Source: Turbatrix aceti
Lineage: Eukaryota > Nematoda > Chromadorea > Rhabditida > Panagrolaimidae
Length of the DNA: 64,000 nt
Direction of reading: 5' to 3'
NCBI GenBank assembly: GCA_963969345.1
Contig: OZ017769.1
Coordinates: forward strand, 4,839,725 to 4,903,724
Part shown: piece after piece, positions 1 through 13,800 of the stretch
Layout: every line of letters starts with the position of its first letter
How positions within the stretch are numbered: position 1 is the stretch's first letter
The notes under the pieces: generated by a model
Seen by the model: the letters and a program-made list of their open reading frames with translations, nothing else
Told to the model about the DNA's origin: nothing
Database searches by the model: none
Translations under genes and position numbers: made by a program

Positions 1-1882
1 CCCAGGATACTTGGATGGATGCGGCGCGGTGTGTCGGCAATCAACCGTCACGGAAACAAATACCTCCGCCGCTGAATTTCATTTTCAAACACTATTTAGC
101 TCACGATACGACTCGACTCGACTCGCAGGGTGGTCAGATGGCATTACGGGTCCATTCCAGTCACTTGTCCTTTGTCACCTCATTAGGCATTCATTTATCC
201 CCCCCCCCTCTCCATTTTATTTAAAACCGGATCCATCCGAGTCGAAAGGTGTCAGCAGCCAGGTAGTGTATGAAATTTGCATATTCTTTGTTTTGCCATT
301 GAAATGCGACCTCACACGGCAAGAGCCGAGTCAAGTGCAGCGCGCGCGTAAAATTTTTGACAAACAAAGGATCCGTGGTGCCCAGGTAGACAGGTAGACC
401 CATCTTGCTGTCCTGACATTTCCCGTTGTTTTTTTTTCTTTTCAAAAATCAAAAAAATGAATTTTGACGACTAGTGCGACTTTCATCATGCCACCCGTAA
501 CAAGACCACTGTGGTTTGTTTGACTAATTGCCTCCGAAGCACCGCAGCACCCTCTGCCTCCGGTTGTGATCATGCATAACAAGCGGGGAAGAAAAACTGA
601 AAAAAAGGAACTGTTGTTCCCCCTCCCAAAAATTCAAAATTCATTCGTCAAGCACAATAAAAAAAAAAGAGCAAACCGCGGTGATCTCGGGGAAAGGGGC
701 TAGGCGGGCGCTATTGTAAAATACGCATATCTACCAAAATCAACAATCAGCGTTGTCGTTGCTTTCCTCGTCTCCTCGCCTTCTCATCATCACGATGACA
801 CCGTAATCACAGGCGCGATGGATTGATGCTCAGTCTTAGCAGCAAACAATCATCAGGCGCGAGGAGTGGCCGACGCAAATTGACACACAAAACTTGGCTA
901 CGTCAGAAAATGCGCCTCCAAAAACCGTAGCCATCTTTACAGGGGTCTAAATCGTTCAAAGCAGTAAAAAATCAAGTTCAAAGCACTCTGGGCCATTGAA
1001 TTGTCCTCCTCGGGGTTGTTCACCTGTTCAGGTGCCCACCGGCACGCTGACAACTTAATTACCCCCCTGTCTACCTCCTCGGATTGGATTAAATCATTTT
1101 TCCCCCAAACAATTGAAATAATACCAGTCCGTAATTAAATAAAATTAAAATTGCGTGCACTCGCTCAACTTTTGATGATGATCATCATCATTTACAATTA
1201 TGGTACTAGTAGCTGTTACGACCACCACCGTCGGGGCGGGCAAGCGAACGAGCTACAGTCAGTCAATGCCTCCCCATCCTAACTTCCTGTCGTTTTCCAA
1301 AATTGTGGACCATCAACAATCAACAACTAACGAGTCAAAAAATCACGATGAAACAATAATTGCGACGACACAAAATGTCGTAATTTGCAACAAAAAGTGC
1401 ACTCAATTAATTTTTTGATTGTGAGCTGCTGTTTTTTTTTGTTGGAAAAAACAGTCAGTCAGTCAGCGGTGAACGGCCGGGTACGGCGGTGGTTGGGGGA
1501 CAGAAACAGATGGCGCACCTCGAGTATCTATCCCGCTCTCGCATTCTACATAATTTTCGCTCGAAATTAATTAAATTTCACCTTGAAAAAAATTATTTAT
1601 ATATTTTTTGGAAAAAGAAGTCCAAAATGATGTAATTGCTATCGCCCATAAAATTTGCATTTTTTTTAATTTGGGGATGTTTTTTCTATCTAAAAAATTT
1701 TGAACCAAAATTTAAAAGAAAAATTAAATTTTTTTTCGAGTTTCGGAATATTTTTGAGTCAATTCAAAATTTACAAAAAAAAAACGAAACTTTCTTTGAA
1801 CCAAAATTTAAATTTAAAAAAAATTTTTTTTCGAGTTTTGAACCGTTTTTGAGTAAAATTAAAAATAAAAAACAAAACCAAC
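1..1882. other. left-edge intron of the zfh-2-like gene
   Basis: No convincing exon was found on either strand. The stretch is AT-rich with poly-A/T and poly-C runs. Because the zinc-finger gene has no stop in the window, this is most simply its next intron, at least 1.88 kb long. Confidence 0.6.
1693..1865. repeat. imperfect tandem duplication, about 100-bp period
   Basis: Two AT-rich copies (about 1699-1775 and 1796-1862) share TTGAACCAAAATTTAAA, a TTTTTTTTCGAGTTT block and TTTTTGAGT in the same order. They lie just 3' of the last visible exon, inside the intron. Confidence 0.6.
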
Positions 1883-4800
1883 CCTTTCAATTTCACTATT
1901 CGTGGCCGGGAGCACCAGTTCGCCGATCGTTTTCTGGGGAATGCCCCCGGGTTGTTCGCTGACCGGCAGGCAAGCTTCCACCTCGCCGGCAGCCAGGAGC
2001 TCAGCAAGACGCCCCATTCTATTCTGATGCGCCACAGAGCGAAGATGGATATCCAGCGTTGATCCCTGACCGTAGGAAAGACGACAGACGTTGCACTTAT
2101 AAGGCTTGAGGTCTGTCTGCTTCTTTGGAATAGCGGAGAGCATTGACATGACCTGATCGTTCAGCTGACGTCCCATTCTTCCCTGCGACTGACTTTCGAG
2201 GAATTTCTTAGCCTTGTGGAGGTGGTCGATGGAGTAGACGTGCGTCTGGAGCGCCTGTCGATCGGGAAAGGTCTCGCGACAGATCGAGCAGTGGTTTCCG
2301 TCGTTGACATCTGCGTCCATGATTCCGTGTTTCGTGGCGAGATGGTTTTTGAGCGTGTTGAAGGATTTGAAAGCACGTGCGCAGCGGGAACACTTGTGGC
2401 TCGCCTCGAAGAGGTGTCGGATGCCGTGGCGCTGGAGGGACTCCGGTGTGCGAAAGACCATCGGGCACATCGGACAGTGGTAGCGGTACACCGGGGAGGG
2501 TTGGTGAACGCTGAAAAAAAGAAAAAAACAGTAATCCAGCAGTAAAATGCGAAAATGAGAGTACGGGGATGCAAAGAGAGAAAATAAACGAGATTGAATG
2601 CTACTGTGTTTCGGGACACCACCGCACACGCGTGCAGTACAGTGCAGTGGCCCAGCTTCCAAAATGAACGCCTTGCATAGAGATGATCATTGTAATCATC
2701 ATCCATCCACCTCATCATCATCATCACCAACAAAAAAATGAGGAGGAGGTGTGTATGAGGACTGAGAAACGTTGTACAGAAGTTCTAAGCAATCTACAAA
2801 CAATCTACTCTCCCCCCCCCCCTCCGCGGAGGAGATGCAATGCCACACCTTGGCCGGCAAATCACTCCGGGCAGGCCGACACATGACTGAATGAGCGCAG
2901 GCAATCATCAAGCCGTCGTTGTGCATCAAAGAAAGCTCTGCGCCCGCTCGCCTCATTCAAAGGGCCCTCGAACGAACGTCGTCGTCAAAAGACCGTCGGA
3001 AAATAGTTTTCTTTTTTTTTTCAAATTTCTGTATTATTTTGCAATGAGCAGCGTGATAATAAAAACCCATTAGAAAACGCTCGGGAAATTCCATTTAGTC
3101 AGCGTATCAGCATAAAGCAAATCAAAAAACGGGCTGAGAACTTTTTTTTAATTTATTTTACGATTTGGCCTAAACGACGGTGCTTTTAGTCGCGAAATGT
3201 TAAACGAAAATGCGATGAAAACGCGTCAAATATGGGCAAGATCAAAATTCTCTCTCAACGTCTGATTTTTCCCAGAAAAAAAGACTGTTACACGCTCAAA
3301 AAAAGTTTAAAACTCACTGTCCACAGGGGCCTTCCTCGGCAGGAGACGTGACTGCCAGGGCAAACTTCTTGGCGACATCGGTGGTGAGTTTGTGCTCGTC
3401 GACAAAGTGTCCCGCGAGATCCTTGGCATCCGTGACTTCTTCGCAGAGGTTGCATTTCAGCAGCTGGTCTGTCTCTTCGGCCTCCGTCGGCTCGGATTCC
3501 GATGTAGAAGTATCCAGACGACCGGTGGGGTCTGATTTGTCCTCGCTACTGACGTCAGCACTGGGGACAGTCGCGACCTCTTCGGAGGACGTGTCCATGT
3601 GCTGCAGCTGATCGGAGCCGCCGTTTTGAGTGCCTGAATCGTCGGCAGAGGCTGAGGCGGAAGCCGAATGGTCAGCAATGTGTCGTTCAAATTCTTCGAG
3701 AGACACTGCAAAAAAAAAATAAACAACAATACATAATCACTGACTCATTTATTGCTCACTCAAACCCCAAACAAAAAAAAATCTATCAAAAACGAACGAA
3801 CAAACGAACGACTGTGGCCAGGTCAGGTCAAATTCAGGCGCATCGGGGCAATCGTTAATGACTGCCACGAAGCGTCGTTGTTAACGACATCGACATCATC
3901 GGTGGTGTTCGGCGTGAACGCAAAGCCCCAGTCGTCATCATCATCTTCATTATGCCCCTGCCTGGCTGGCCGCCGCTTGTTCCTTCCCCCCCAGTGTTGA
4001 TGTTTTTCGCCAACACTGTGCTATTCTTTCTCCCGATCAAAAAAAATTGCAAAAACACAATCATCTCCTTTTCCTTTCGTTATTTTTTTGCCAGTCATTA
4101 TGACGCTTTGTTAGTTAATTCATCGAGAAAGTCTTTTTTCTGCGCTGTTGCGCTTTGATTTTTTATTTTTTTTCTCTCGGCCGAGCGGGGGCTAGATAAT
4201 AGAGCACGGCTACACCCCACCCCGCGTGAACGTATTTATGTACGTAGTAACGGCCGTTATTATTATTATTTTTATTATTTTTTTGTCCCACAAAAAAAGC
4301 TGCGAGAACAACGTTAACATAAGATGCTCGTTTCCTGCCGGATCTCGTGGGAAATTTTTTTGTAATCAAATCATTAGTAAAATCGTGATCGGGCGTAAAA
4401 TTTGAAATTCTACCCTAGGGCGAGTTTTTTTACCCTCCCGGAATAAAAATTGAAAATTTTGGTTTAATACAGGTTTTTTACCCTCCCGGCCTAAAATTTC
4501 CCAATGAACCAACCTGCCATGAATCCCGCTCCAGGACCGCCGCCGGCAGCGTCGTTGGTATCCTCATTGCACCTGCGGCACGCAAGTCGCGCATCGCCCA
4601 TCTCGCAGAGCAGAGCGATTTCTTCGCTGTCTTCTGGGATACTGTGCGTCGATGAAATTCGAGTCTGGGCCGTGATGCTGATGCTGTCACCGGTGTCGTC
4701 GTTGTTGTCGAGGAGCGAATCCGCATCCAAAGAGTCTGAAACCATCCTTCTTTGTTTTTTTGCAAATAGTAAAAGTGCACTGGCCCTTCTTAGGCCCTTA

Positions 4801-7800
4801 TCTCCCCGCCCATCACCTATCTCGCTGCTCCCGGCCGGCCAAATTAGCAATGGTCGCTCCCCAAAAACCAAAGCAAAAAACAGCACACGCACAAATAAGT
4901 ACAAAAGAAGCGGGGCGGAGGCGCTTCTTTTGATGCAGTCAGTGTCAATTTACAAGGGAAAGTGACCCGTCAATTTTCTGAATGAGGCTACCAACAAAGG
5001 CAAAAATGAAGGAAGGCGAAAACGAACCATCACCCCACCCCGCCTCCCCAAAACAAAACAAAATGAATGCCAAAAGTTGGCTGGCTGTGTTACGAGGGTA
5101 TGAGAGTCGGCGAATTAGTCCCGCGGGTCTTTGCCATTTATTCTTTTTGCAAGCACGCGCGCGCCTCCTTGCCACGAGTGAGACGGGCCTGCTCGTGGCA
5201 AAAATGGCCTCAAATATGAGATATCCATAGATATTCTCTCTCCTCGGCGACTTTTCACTTTTTCCGAGTATGTAAATGAATGACCCCTTAAAAATGACTG
5301 CCCTGCCCCTCTTGGCTCCAGAAATGTGTCAAAACAAATGAATCCCGCCCTAATGTCGGGTTGAGAAGTTGGATGAGACACTGAGGACCTCGCAAAACTG
5401 TTGCCTGGGATTTCAGAGCAATTTGGGAAACGGAAAATATATAACTATCTAAAAATCCATGCGGGAACCAAAAATATCTAAAAATCCTTGCAGGACCCAA
5501 AAAACTGTTTTTTTTTGAAAATGCGCTTTTTTCGTGCGATCAGGCCTACAAAATGCCAAAAGTGTCTCTCGCTGAAGCTTCAGCTGCAACCAAGTACCCC
5601 TCAGCTCGCAGGACCCTCCCTCTCGGTTTTTTTTCTCGCCTTGCCTCTCGTTTTTCCGGCAGCATCGCTTCCCTCCTGACTTTCACCGCGCAAACCATTT
5701 TGGTGTTTATACTCTTCCCACGCAGCCCGGACCCCAGCTAACGAGCAACAAGTGGCCATGGCCTCATCTTGTCTTCATTTTCATGCCGACGACTGGTATT
5801 CAAACTATGTATTCAAATCGCAAAATGAAAGTGCAAAAAAAAAATAGGCGCGAAAAATGTGACAAGATAAATCGTTTGACAATCCAATTGGGATGTATGT
5901 TGTCTTCATGTCGGAGGAGGCTTTAACTAGCACATCCCACCACCACCCCTTAACATACTGCTGCCCCCAGAACAAAGCCAGGCCAGGCCAGCGGTGGCGA
6001 AAGAGGAGGAGGACAAACTAAAAAGTATCGTACCCCGTCTAACTGGGCAATTTAAAAATCGCAACGCGCGTCAATGCAAAGTAGAAATGACAACAGCACC
6101 CGAGCTCTGACTCTCATCTACGAAGAATAAGATATCTAAAACAATGGCAACAAACAGTTTTCAAATTTATCATCGGCTTTTTGGTAAACGACTTGTTGGG
6201 ATGAGCAGGCGCCAACTTTTTATTTAAAAAAATTTTTATCGGAAACAAACGCGCTGTTTTTTGTGGGTAATTGATGACAAAAGATATCACACAGCCCTTC
6301 AAAAAGTGAAATCCCATCCAAAAGACCCCCTAAGGAAACGTCATTTGACACACTGCTTAATGACGGCCCCGAGATAGGCTAACGGCGCCATCGTTAGCCG
6401 AGGATGAGCTACAGCTATTGTCTAGCTTTGTTTGGGCATCACTAACATAAATAAGTAAGTTACAAGAATGATTCTGTACAAGAACCCAAAAAAACGCACA
6501 CGGAATTTTTCGTGATTCGACAAACAAAAAATCTTCGCCTGCAGCAAGGTCTCAAAAGGGAAAAATACATAAATTGTCGTGCTGGGAGTGCCAATTAGGC
6601 AACTGCAATCAAGCCCTTTAATTTTCCGGTGTTTACTATTTTTTTTTCTTCCCGCGTGCATTACGGCATCTTTTAGCGCTAAAAAGCGATAAAAAAGTGC
6701 TTTCGGTTACCTTATACCCCAGCGCTTCACGCAAACGAAGCAAAAACGCAAAAAACAGCGCCTGCTAATAAAATGAATGCAAATCAGGGGTAACCGATCG
6801 GTTGCCCGGGGTTGGTTGGTCGTGGGGCCATCTATCAGAAAGGCGTGTCGTCGACAGTGTTCGCATGTCAATCAGCCGAGCCGAGGATCGCGCCTGATTA
6901 ATTACTCGCTCGTGCAAGTCGAATTCTGATTCGTGGACAAAGCTTCATTATGTCACCCCACCCAGCGTTCGTTCTCTTTGCCTCCTTCGATCGACGATCC
7001 TAACAAACAAACAAACAAGCAACCGAACAATCACATATTATGCATTTATGTACATAATTTTTGTCGCCCTTGAAAAAAAAGCATTAAAAAAAATCCAAGT
7101 TGCTATTTGGCGCTTGCTTTTCTTCTCACCGCTCCGCTCTCGACCAACGCAATCGGTCAACGACGGCCTATTATGCGTCAAAAAACAGACCAAACGCCTT
7201 CTTGCCTTCGTCGACGCCGCCGCCGCCGCCAAGACAATACACCAGCGGCGCCGCGGACGAGCCTCCTCTCCTCGACCACTAAAGCAGCCCTAATAATGTC
7301 GGGGATGATGATCATAAAAGTTTTGGCGTCTGCGAGATAGCGCAAAGTGGGCCTAGTTAAGTTTATTGTCGATTTGCTTGCATTTTTTTCAGCCAAATGG
7401 CAAAGCTTCGTCGCATTAGTTGTTTTTAAATGCACACATTCCATCGTTACCGTAAGACTACTGTAAATGTTGGCGGCGGTGTGATTTTTTATAATAAATG
7501 ACGGACCGGACCGTAGAAAAGAGGGGGGAGGGGACTAATTGCAAGCTGCGGTGGTGCTGACAAATCAAAGCAAACGAGCAACAGGCCGCCTAACCAGCCC
7601 CCTCCAAATTGTTTCCGTTGTCCAATTTATACTATTTTTGCAGTTCTCAGTTCTTGCGCGCAACTAAATCGCGGTCAAACAATGACCTGACGGAAACGGG
7701 CATGGCCCGGTGTTACCAATAGGTGCGAAAGGTGCGGGCGAGGACGGAAGTCCGTCTTTGCACCTTCCAGCATCTTGCAGGTGAACGAACAGGTGAGCAC

Positions 7801-10800
7801 CGCTTACTAAGACAATGCGCGTTTTTTCCTGGATCCTGTGCCCCCAAGTGTCATCAACAAATTATCCAATCGCCTTCTGGCTCCCGTAAAAAAAGAGTAA
7901 AGTCAAAAAACTTTTGGGACTAAATACAAATAAATATAAATATTTTGAACAAATCTTATTTTCTCGAAGCCGTCCGTTGCCTCCTCAAAGAGAGAAAGAC
8001 GCAATTTAGCGGTCCGAATAATAATGTGCACAATTTTGACAAGAAAGGTGTGAAATCGCTTAACGCGCCCCGCTCGTTACACCCAACAAACAGTACACAT
8101 AATTGAATGAACAAATTCCATAATTTTAGCTGTGACTTTTCTTTTTTCACCAATTTTCCTTTTTCCCCTGCCATTGCCGTTTGGCATTTTCATTTTGACG
8201 CCTTGTTAGCCCCATTTGACAACAATTATTATTGGTCTCTGGCGACAAAAAAATATTATAAACACGGTAGCAGCCCCTGAGGAAGAGAAAATCAGAAAAT
8301 CCAAATCTCTGCTCGCATGTATTATATTAGTTGCGGGGAAGAAAGAGGCCCTACCCTCTCCACAGCCCATAGCCCAGTGTTGCGGTAAATCAACTAACTG
8401 GTCGTCGATTCGATAACAAATCCATCCACTACTTTCTTTTGCTTTCTTTCTTTCCCGTGAGCGAATGAATAACAAACAACGGTTGCTCTGGATCCAAAAG
8501 TGTAAAAAAAAAGAGTTCCAGGGGGGGCAAACACAGTGCGTGAAAAAAGTTTGCAGGTGAGAGGCATGTAATCGGTTTCAGAGACGAATGCAAAGTCCCC
8601 AGACGTGATCTCGGTCTTGGGGACCCGATAAATAGCGTCCGAAGTCCCTACCTTCCTCCAAAGCCCAGAAAAACAAAAATAAACTCACTTTTAGAATCTG
8701 ACATTTCGTGAAAGGGTAAATGCTCTGAAAATCAAAACATTACAAAAATCCACGCAAATTAAATTTAAAGAATAAAAAACTCACGGATAGCCCGATTCTC
8801 AGAATCGGTTGAGAAATCGCACTTTTTGCACCGGTAGTGCGATTCATGGGTCGCGGCTTCCACACCGTTGTCGGACATTGTTAAATCCATCGCTGAAGCA
8901 CCGGAAGAAGAAAAGTCCTCAGACGACCTGTCTTCCCGGTCCCGAGAAGAAGCGTGGGGATGAAAGCCAAAAACAACGGCAGCTGCAGCCGAGAGCGGGG
9001 TAGTAGCCACCGAAGCTGCCGCCGACTTCGTAACCGGGACTGAACTTGCGAACTTGACACGAGCCAGATGATTTGCCGATTGGCAATGATCCTGGATGGC
9101 CTCGTTTCTGAAAAAGATTATGAGAAGCCCATTCGTATCACCTCATTTAAAGGAACCCGGCACCCCGGGGAAAGCAAGCAACAAGATGTGGGATGTGCCG
9201 CTGCTGTGGTGTGGCCTCGCAAAATATTATATTAAATAAACGATAATAACCACCACATCAATCGCGCCAGATTTTTGTTTTTTTACTTTACATATTTTGA
9301 ATTGGGGATTCATTTCTACGCAGGAGGAAAAATTTGACAAAAACAAACCCAGTGCAAAAGTTGTTCAGGGGGAAACGACAGTAATGACAGGACAAAACAA
9401 GACAGCCCCCGGAGGCCGCCGGACCTGCCTGGGGCCACAAAACCATAGCCAAATGAAAGCCTCAATGCGCGTCCAATGAACCAACGAACCGAAGGAGGAA
9501 GCCAAGTCACATTGGCTCATTGGCCCCCACAAAGGGAGGGGAGAGACAAGTGTGCGCCCCCTCCCTGTCCTCACACCTTCATTGTTCTCCTGCCCCACGG
9601 CAAGTCTTTGTTGTCGGGCCACCGGCCGGCCGCTAAGGAAGTCAGCCCAAAACTTTGTTAATCCGCCCTAGCCAGCCTGGCCGGGCTGGGGCTGCTCATT
9701 GGAAAGCTGCAAGACAATGAATGCGCAGTTCGGTCCAATCTTTTGACGCCAAATAATTAATCAGTCCTACTGTAGACAAAACGCGCGCTGACTCTTTAAA
9801 TGTGAGAATCCTCTCTCGTTTTTGTTAAAGCCCAAATATTTATAAAAAAAATAAAAAATTGTCTGATGTCTCTAAAAAAACGAGCAATGCAATGCGCAAT
9901 GCGTAAAACGCAAAACGATGCACAAAGAACCGAAAATGAAATGAACAGATTATTTTTTAAACCCCTTCTGCAGTCTAATACAAAGTTGAATTGACAAGCC
10001 ACAGCGCGATGACTACGATCAGTGCACAATTGCCGATCGAATTAATCTAATGCGGTATGTTTTGATTTTGCCACTAAACTATCTAAACTAACCAGTCAGC
10101 CGGACTGTGTCTGACTGATCAGCCAGCCAGCCCCTCCCCTCAAAATTCACTCAATCGGTTGGCTGACAGTGAATGAATGAATGAATATGAATGAATGAAT
10201 CCGCGTCGTCACCGGCACCCCGACGCCACCTCTTATAACGAAAACTGATTCGATTCATCCCAGCCTGGAAAAGAAAAAAAAATGTTGGTACGAAATGACT
10301 TAATCCCATTACACTGGCACCAAAAAGTTTTGGAAGCGCGCGGAACCCAGGAGCCCGCCCGGACGAACTGGACTAATGAAAGGCATCTGGCCCCTCCAGG
10401 TGATGATCGTGATACGGTAAATGAATGAATCACTCCAAAACCCAATCCCCGAACTTGTTTGACGACAAAATAAATAAATACTAAATATTATGTATTTAAA
10501 AAAACATATTTGGAGTGTCAGCAGTCGACGAACAACCGGCGTAAAGCGATTAGTTGTGGTTGAATGAAACAATGCCGAATTCCGCAGCCTTGATTGAGCA
10601 AAATAATATTATAAATATTTTTTGGGACCGCCCCCTTGGAGGTAAAAATCGAAATAAGTTCCGAGCAACAATTATTTAAAAAAAAACACAAATTTTTTTT
10701 TCAAATGAAAAACCCTCTTCGAAACCCCAGAAAAAAAACTCACGAAGCAAGAACGTCGTGGCAAGGTCGACACCTGACCTGAACGACGTTTTTGAAGTTT

Positions 10801-13800
10801 GCAAGTCGGCAGAGAAGGGCGTTGGACGGTGGAGCACCGGTGGACGTCGTCGGCATCAGACTGCTCTCACGCATGTGGTTAGCCTAAAAATAAATGTTTT
10901 CTATCACTTTTGCGGATCATGGATCCCCTTTTAAGGCACGACAAAAGATTCATATCTTTTTTTTTTAATTTCAACGACACAAATCCAAGCGATTTACAAA
11001 TTTTTCACGCGTTTTTAAAATTGAATCCAATTTTTTTTGAGCACGCGGAGGCGCAAAAAACACGCCATTTTTGTTCTTTACAGGCGGTAAAAATCAAAAA
11101 CGCTTCGAAAAAAGATTAACAAAATTTGCATGTGACGGTCGTTAACTCCGGTCGCCAATTAATGGTGTTTGTTTTGTCCTCGCACAGGTGACATCTTTTT
11201 CATCACCTCACCTTTCGTGACAAATCAAATTGCAAATGAGTTCTAACGTGAAAAAGGGGAGGAAGGAGCGTCTAATCGCCCTGCCTGAGTAATGAAATCG
11301 CCTCATTCAAGGGTCGTTCAAGGCCAGTTCGGGTGGGCAAGATTCATTCCCACTTCCTAATCCCCCCTCATCGCAGCCATAACCCATCACCCATCACCCT
11401 TTTTTTTCTCCAGCAACTCAAAGTCGCATTACGGTACTTGGGTTAATTGTGGATTGTGGGGAAGGTCCTAAAGAGTGGTGGTGTATGAGGGGAGGACACC
11501 GTATACATTTCAGGATGAAATGGATGACAAGGAACCCGACCCAACTGGGACAGCGTAAAAATAACAAAATGAACTCTTCTTTGTTCTTTTTGGGGTTTAC
11601 AAGTTTTACAACGCGTTGGAGCGTCCTTTGCAGATGACAGAGGGTTCAGAGGGGATCAACAAGTGTGGCTCACGTACGTACATACGTACTACGCGACAGC
11701 TATGTAGAGCTAACACAAGATTTGTCGCGCAGATGTCATTCGCGCATCGCTTGGAAAAAGCAAAGGCAGCGGCCGCCGCATTAGCGCCCTCTGCGGCATC
11801 TAAACCGTCGCTGCCAACGCCAATGCCAGCCGACAAACTTCTTCTTGGATCAACAAAGCAAGCACAAAGCAGGTTGTCGCGAACAGGTTACAACTTATAA
11901 GGTCGTAAAAAGTCCATCGAAAGAGAAAAAAAAAACACAAAACATCCGCGTTTGTTCGTTCGTGAGCTCGTTCGACCGAGGCAAGACTTCTTCCTTTTCG
12001 CGCGTGCCGGAAATCCCGAGTGCAAACATCACACCGGCAGCAGAAAAAAAAGCAAGGGTCGGTCTTCCACGTCCTCGTCCCTACAGTACAGACAAGCGTC
12101 AAAAGTCGTGTCGATATCCGCTTCGAAAGAGTTAAATATTTATTTAAAAAGTTATCATTGCTCAAATAATTTCGAAAAAAAAGCTAACAGCTACCACTGC
12201 ATGCGCCTTTGCCTCAATGGACGAAAAAGAGCGCGCGCGCGCGTCGAATGAATCGTGTTCAAAAAAAGGCCCTGAAGCCAGTAATAGAGTTTTTTGCTTA
12301 CGGTCACTTGGGTAGGCTTAGGCATTTCCCAAAGATTGTTTTAAGCCATCGGCGGTCATTGTCGGATTTTTTTGTGCAATGTTACAGACATTGGAAGAAC
12401 ATGAAATTTCCTGAGACTGTAACTCACCAGAACATCTGTGAATTTTTGAAAATCGAACGTAACTTTTTTCATTACGTCTATAAGAAGCAAATTACGTGAG
12501 ATGTGCCGTAGCATTATAGTAGTATGCGAGATCGAACCCAAAATAGAATACGTGCTTCATAATGCGCACGCGCCTATTGTCGTATATGAAAAAAACGTTC
12601 ATTATTGCGTTCCTTCTGCTGGTACTTGCATATCAGAAAGCAAAATGAATATAAAAAATGAAAAAGAACCAAAGAAATCAGATGGATAAGAAAAGATACA
12701 CTCTCTTAGATTCCGACTTTTGGCTAAAATTCATTCGCTGCAGGAACATCGAATAGAGCTTTTTTTCTGCTTTTCTTCAAAATTCTCCCTTGTTGTTCAC
12801 CGCGCGTGCGCATTTTTTATCATTTTGCGTTCGATCTCGCATACTACTATAATGCTACGGCACATCTCACGTAATTTGCTTCTTATAGACGTAATGAAAA
12901 AAGTTACGTTCGATTTTCAAAAATTCACAGATGTTCTGGTGAGTTACAGTCTCAGGAAATTTCATGTTCTTCCAATGTCTGTAACATTGCACAAAAAAAT
13001 CCGACAATGACCGCCGATGGCTTATAACAATCTCTGGGACATGCCTAAGCCTACCCAAGTGACCGTAAGCAAAAAACTCTATTACTGGCTTCAGGGCCTT
13101 TTTTTGAACACGACACCTTCAAAAAAATGCACGCGCGCGCTCGATTGAGCAGAAATAAGGCGAAAGCGCATGCAGTGAGCTACCAGATTGACATAAAGGG
13201 GCTTAATTTTGCCTGCTGCGTGCCCTGCTTCGTAGCCGCGTTGTTTATGCAATTACGTCAAGCAAGCGGCGACTATTAATGTTAATTGCAATCCAAAACT
13301 TCCTGACCGACAGAAAGGCCTGCCCTGCCCTGCCTGCTTCTCGGACCCTGTTGTGCAGTACACGCGGCTCTGGTTTTTGCACTTGCGCATGCCTACAAAT
13401 CCTTCTAATGCGCAATCGACATTTGTTCATTTGTTGTAACGGCTTCATCTATTTCCCCGTGATAAAAACATGCCAAACGAACTTACAAACTAACATTCGT
13501 CGTGAGACCAAACAGGGTGCCTGAAAAGAATTGAAAAGAATTTTCTACTCAAGACCGTACAGGGACGCATGGATCGTAAACCACTGGTGCATGTGCCCTA
13601 TCTAAAGCTGATTTCCCGGAAGCGCCTAGACATCCCCTAGCAAAGTTGTTTTTTGCCAGCGATCTCGGTCGTTGCGTTGCCTTCCCGGCCGCCGTCTAGC
13701 GCTCAACTAATCATTTTTACGCATATTAAAGACTAATAAACATCAAAATGTACTTCGACAACAGCTTGTCGTTGTCCTTGTCGTCGGCGCTGTTGCTGTT

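Noticed and set aside
1859..2662. Minus-strand frame extending both sides of the zinc-finger exon up to 2662
   Set aside because: Only about 1883-2510 is coding. Position 2511 starts with an acceptor (CTGAAAAA read as TTTTTTTCAG on the minus strand) and the preceding residues have no homology and run into intron sequence.
2683..2886. Frame rich in His/Pro at a CATCATCAT run
   Set aside because: Simple-sequence artefact inside an intron.
13560..13630. Possible tRNA-like stretch
   Set aside because: No recognisable A and B boxes or cloverleaf pairing could be drawn; no tRNA was found elsewhere in the window by eye.
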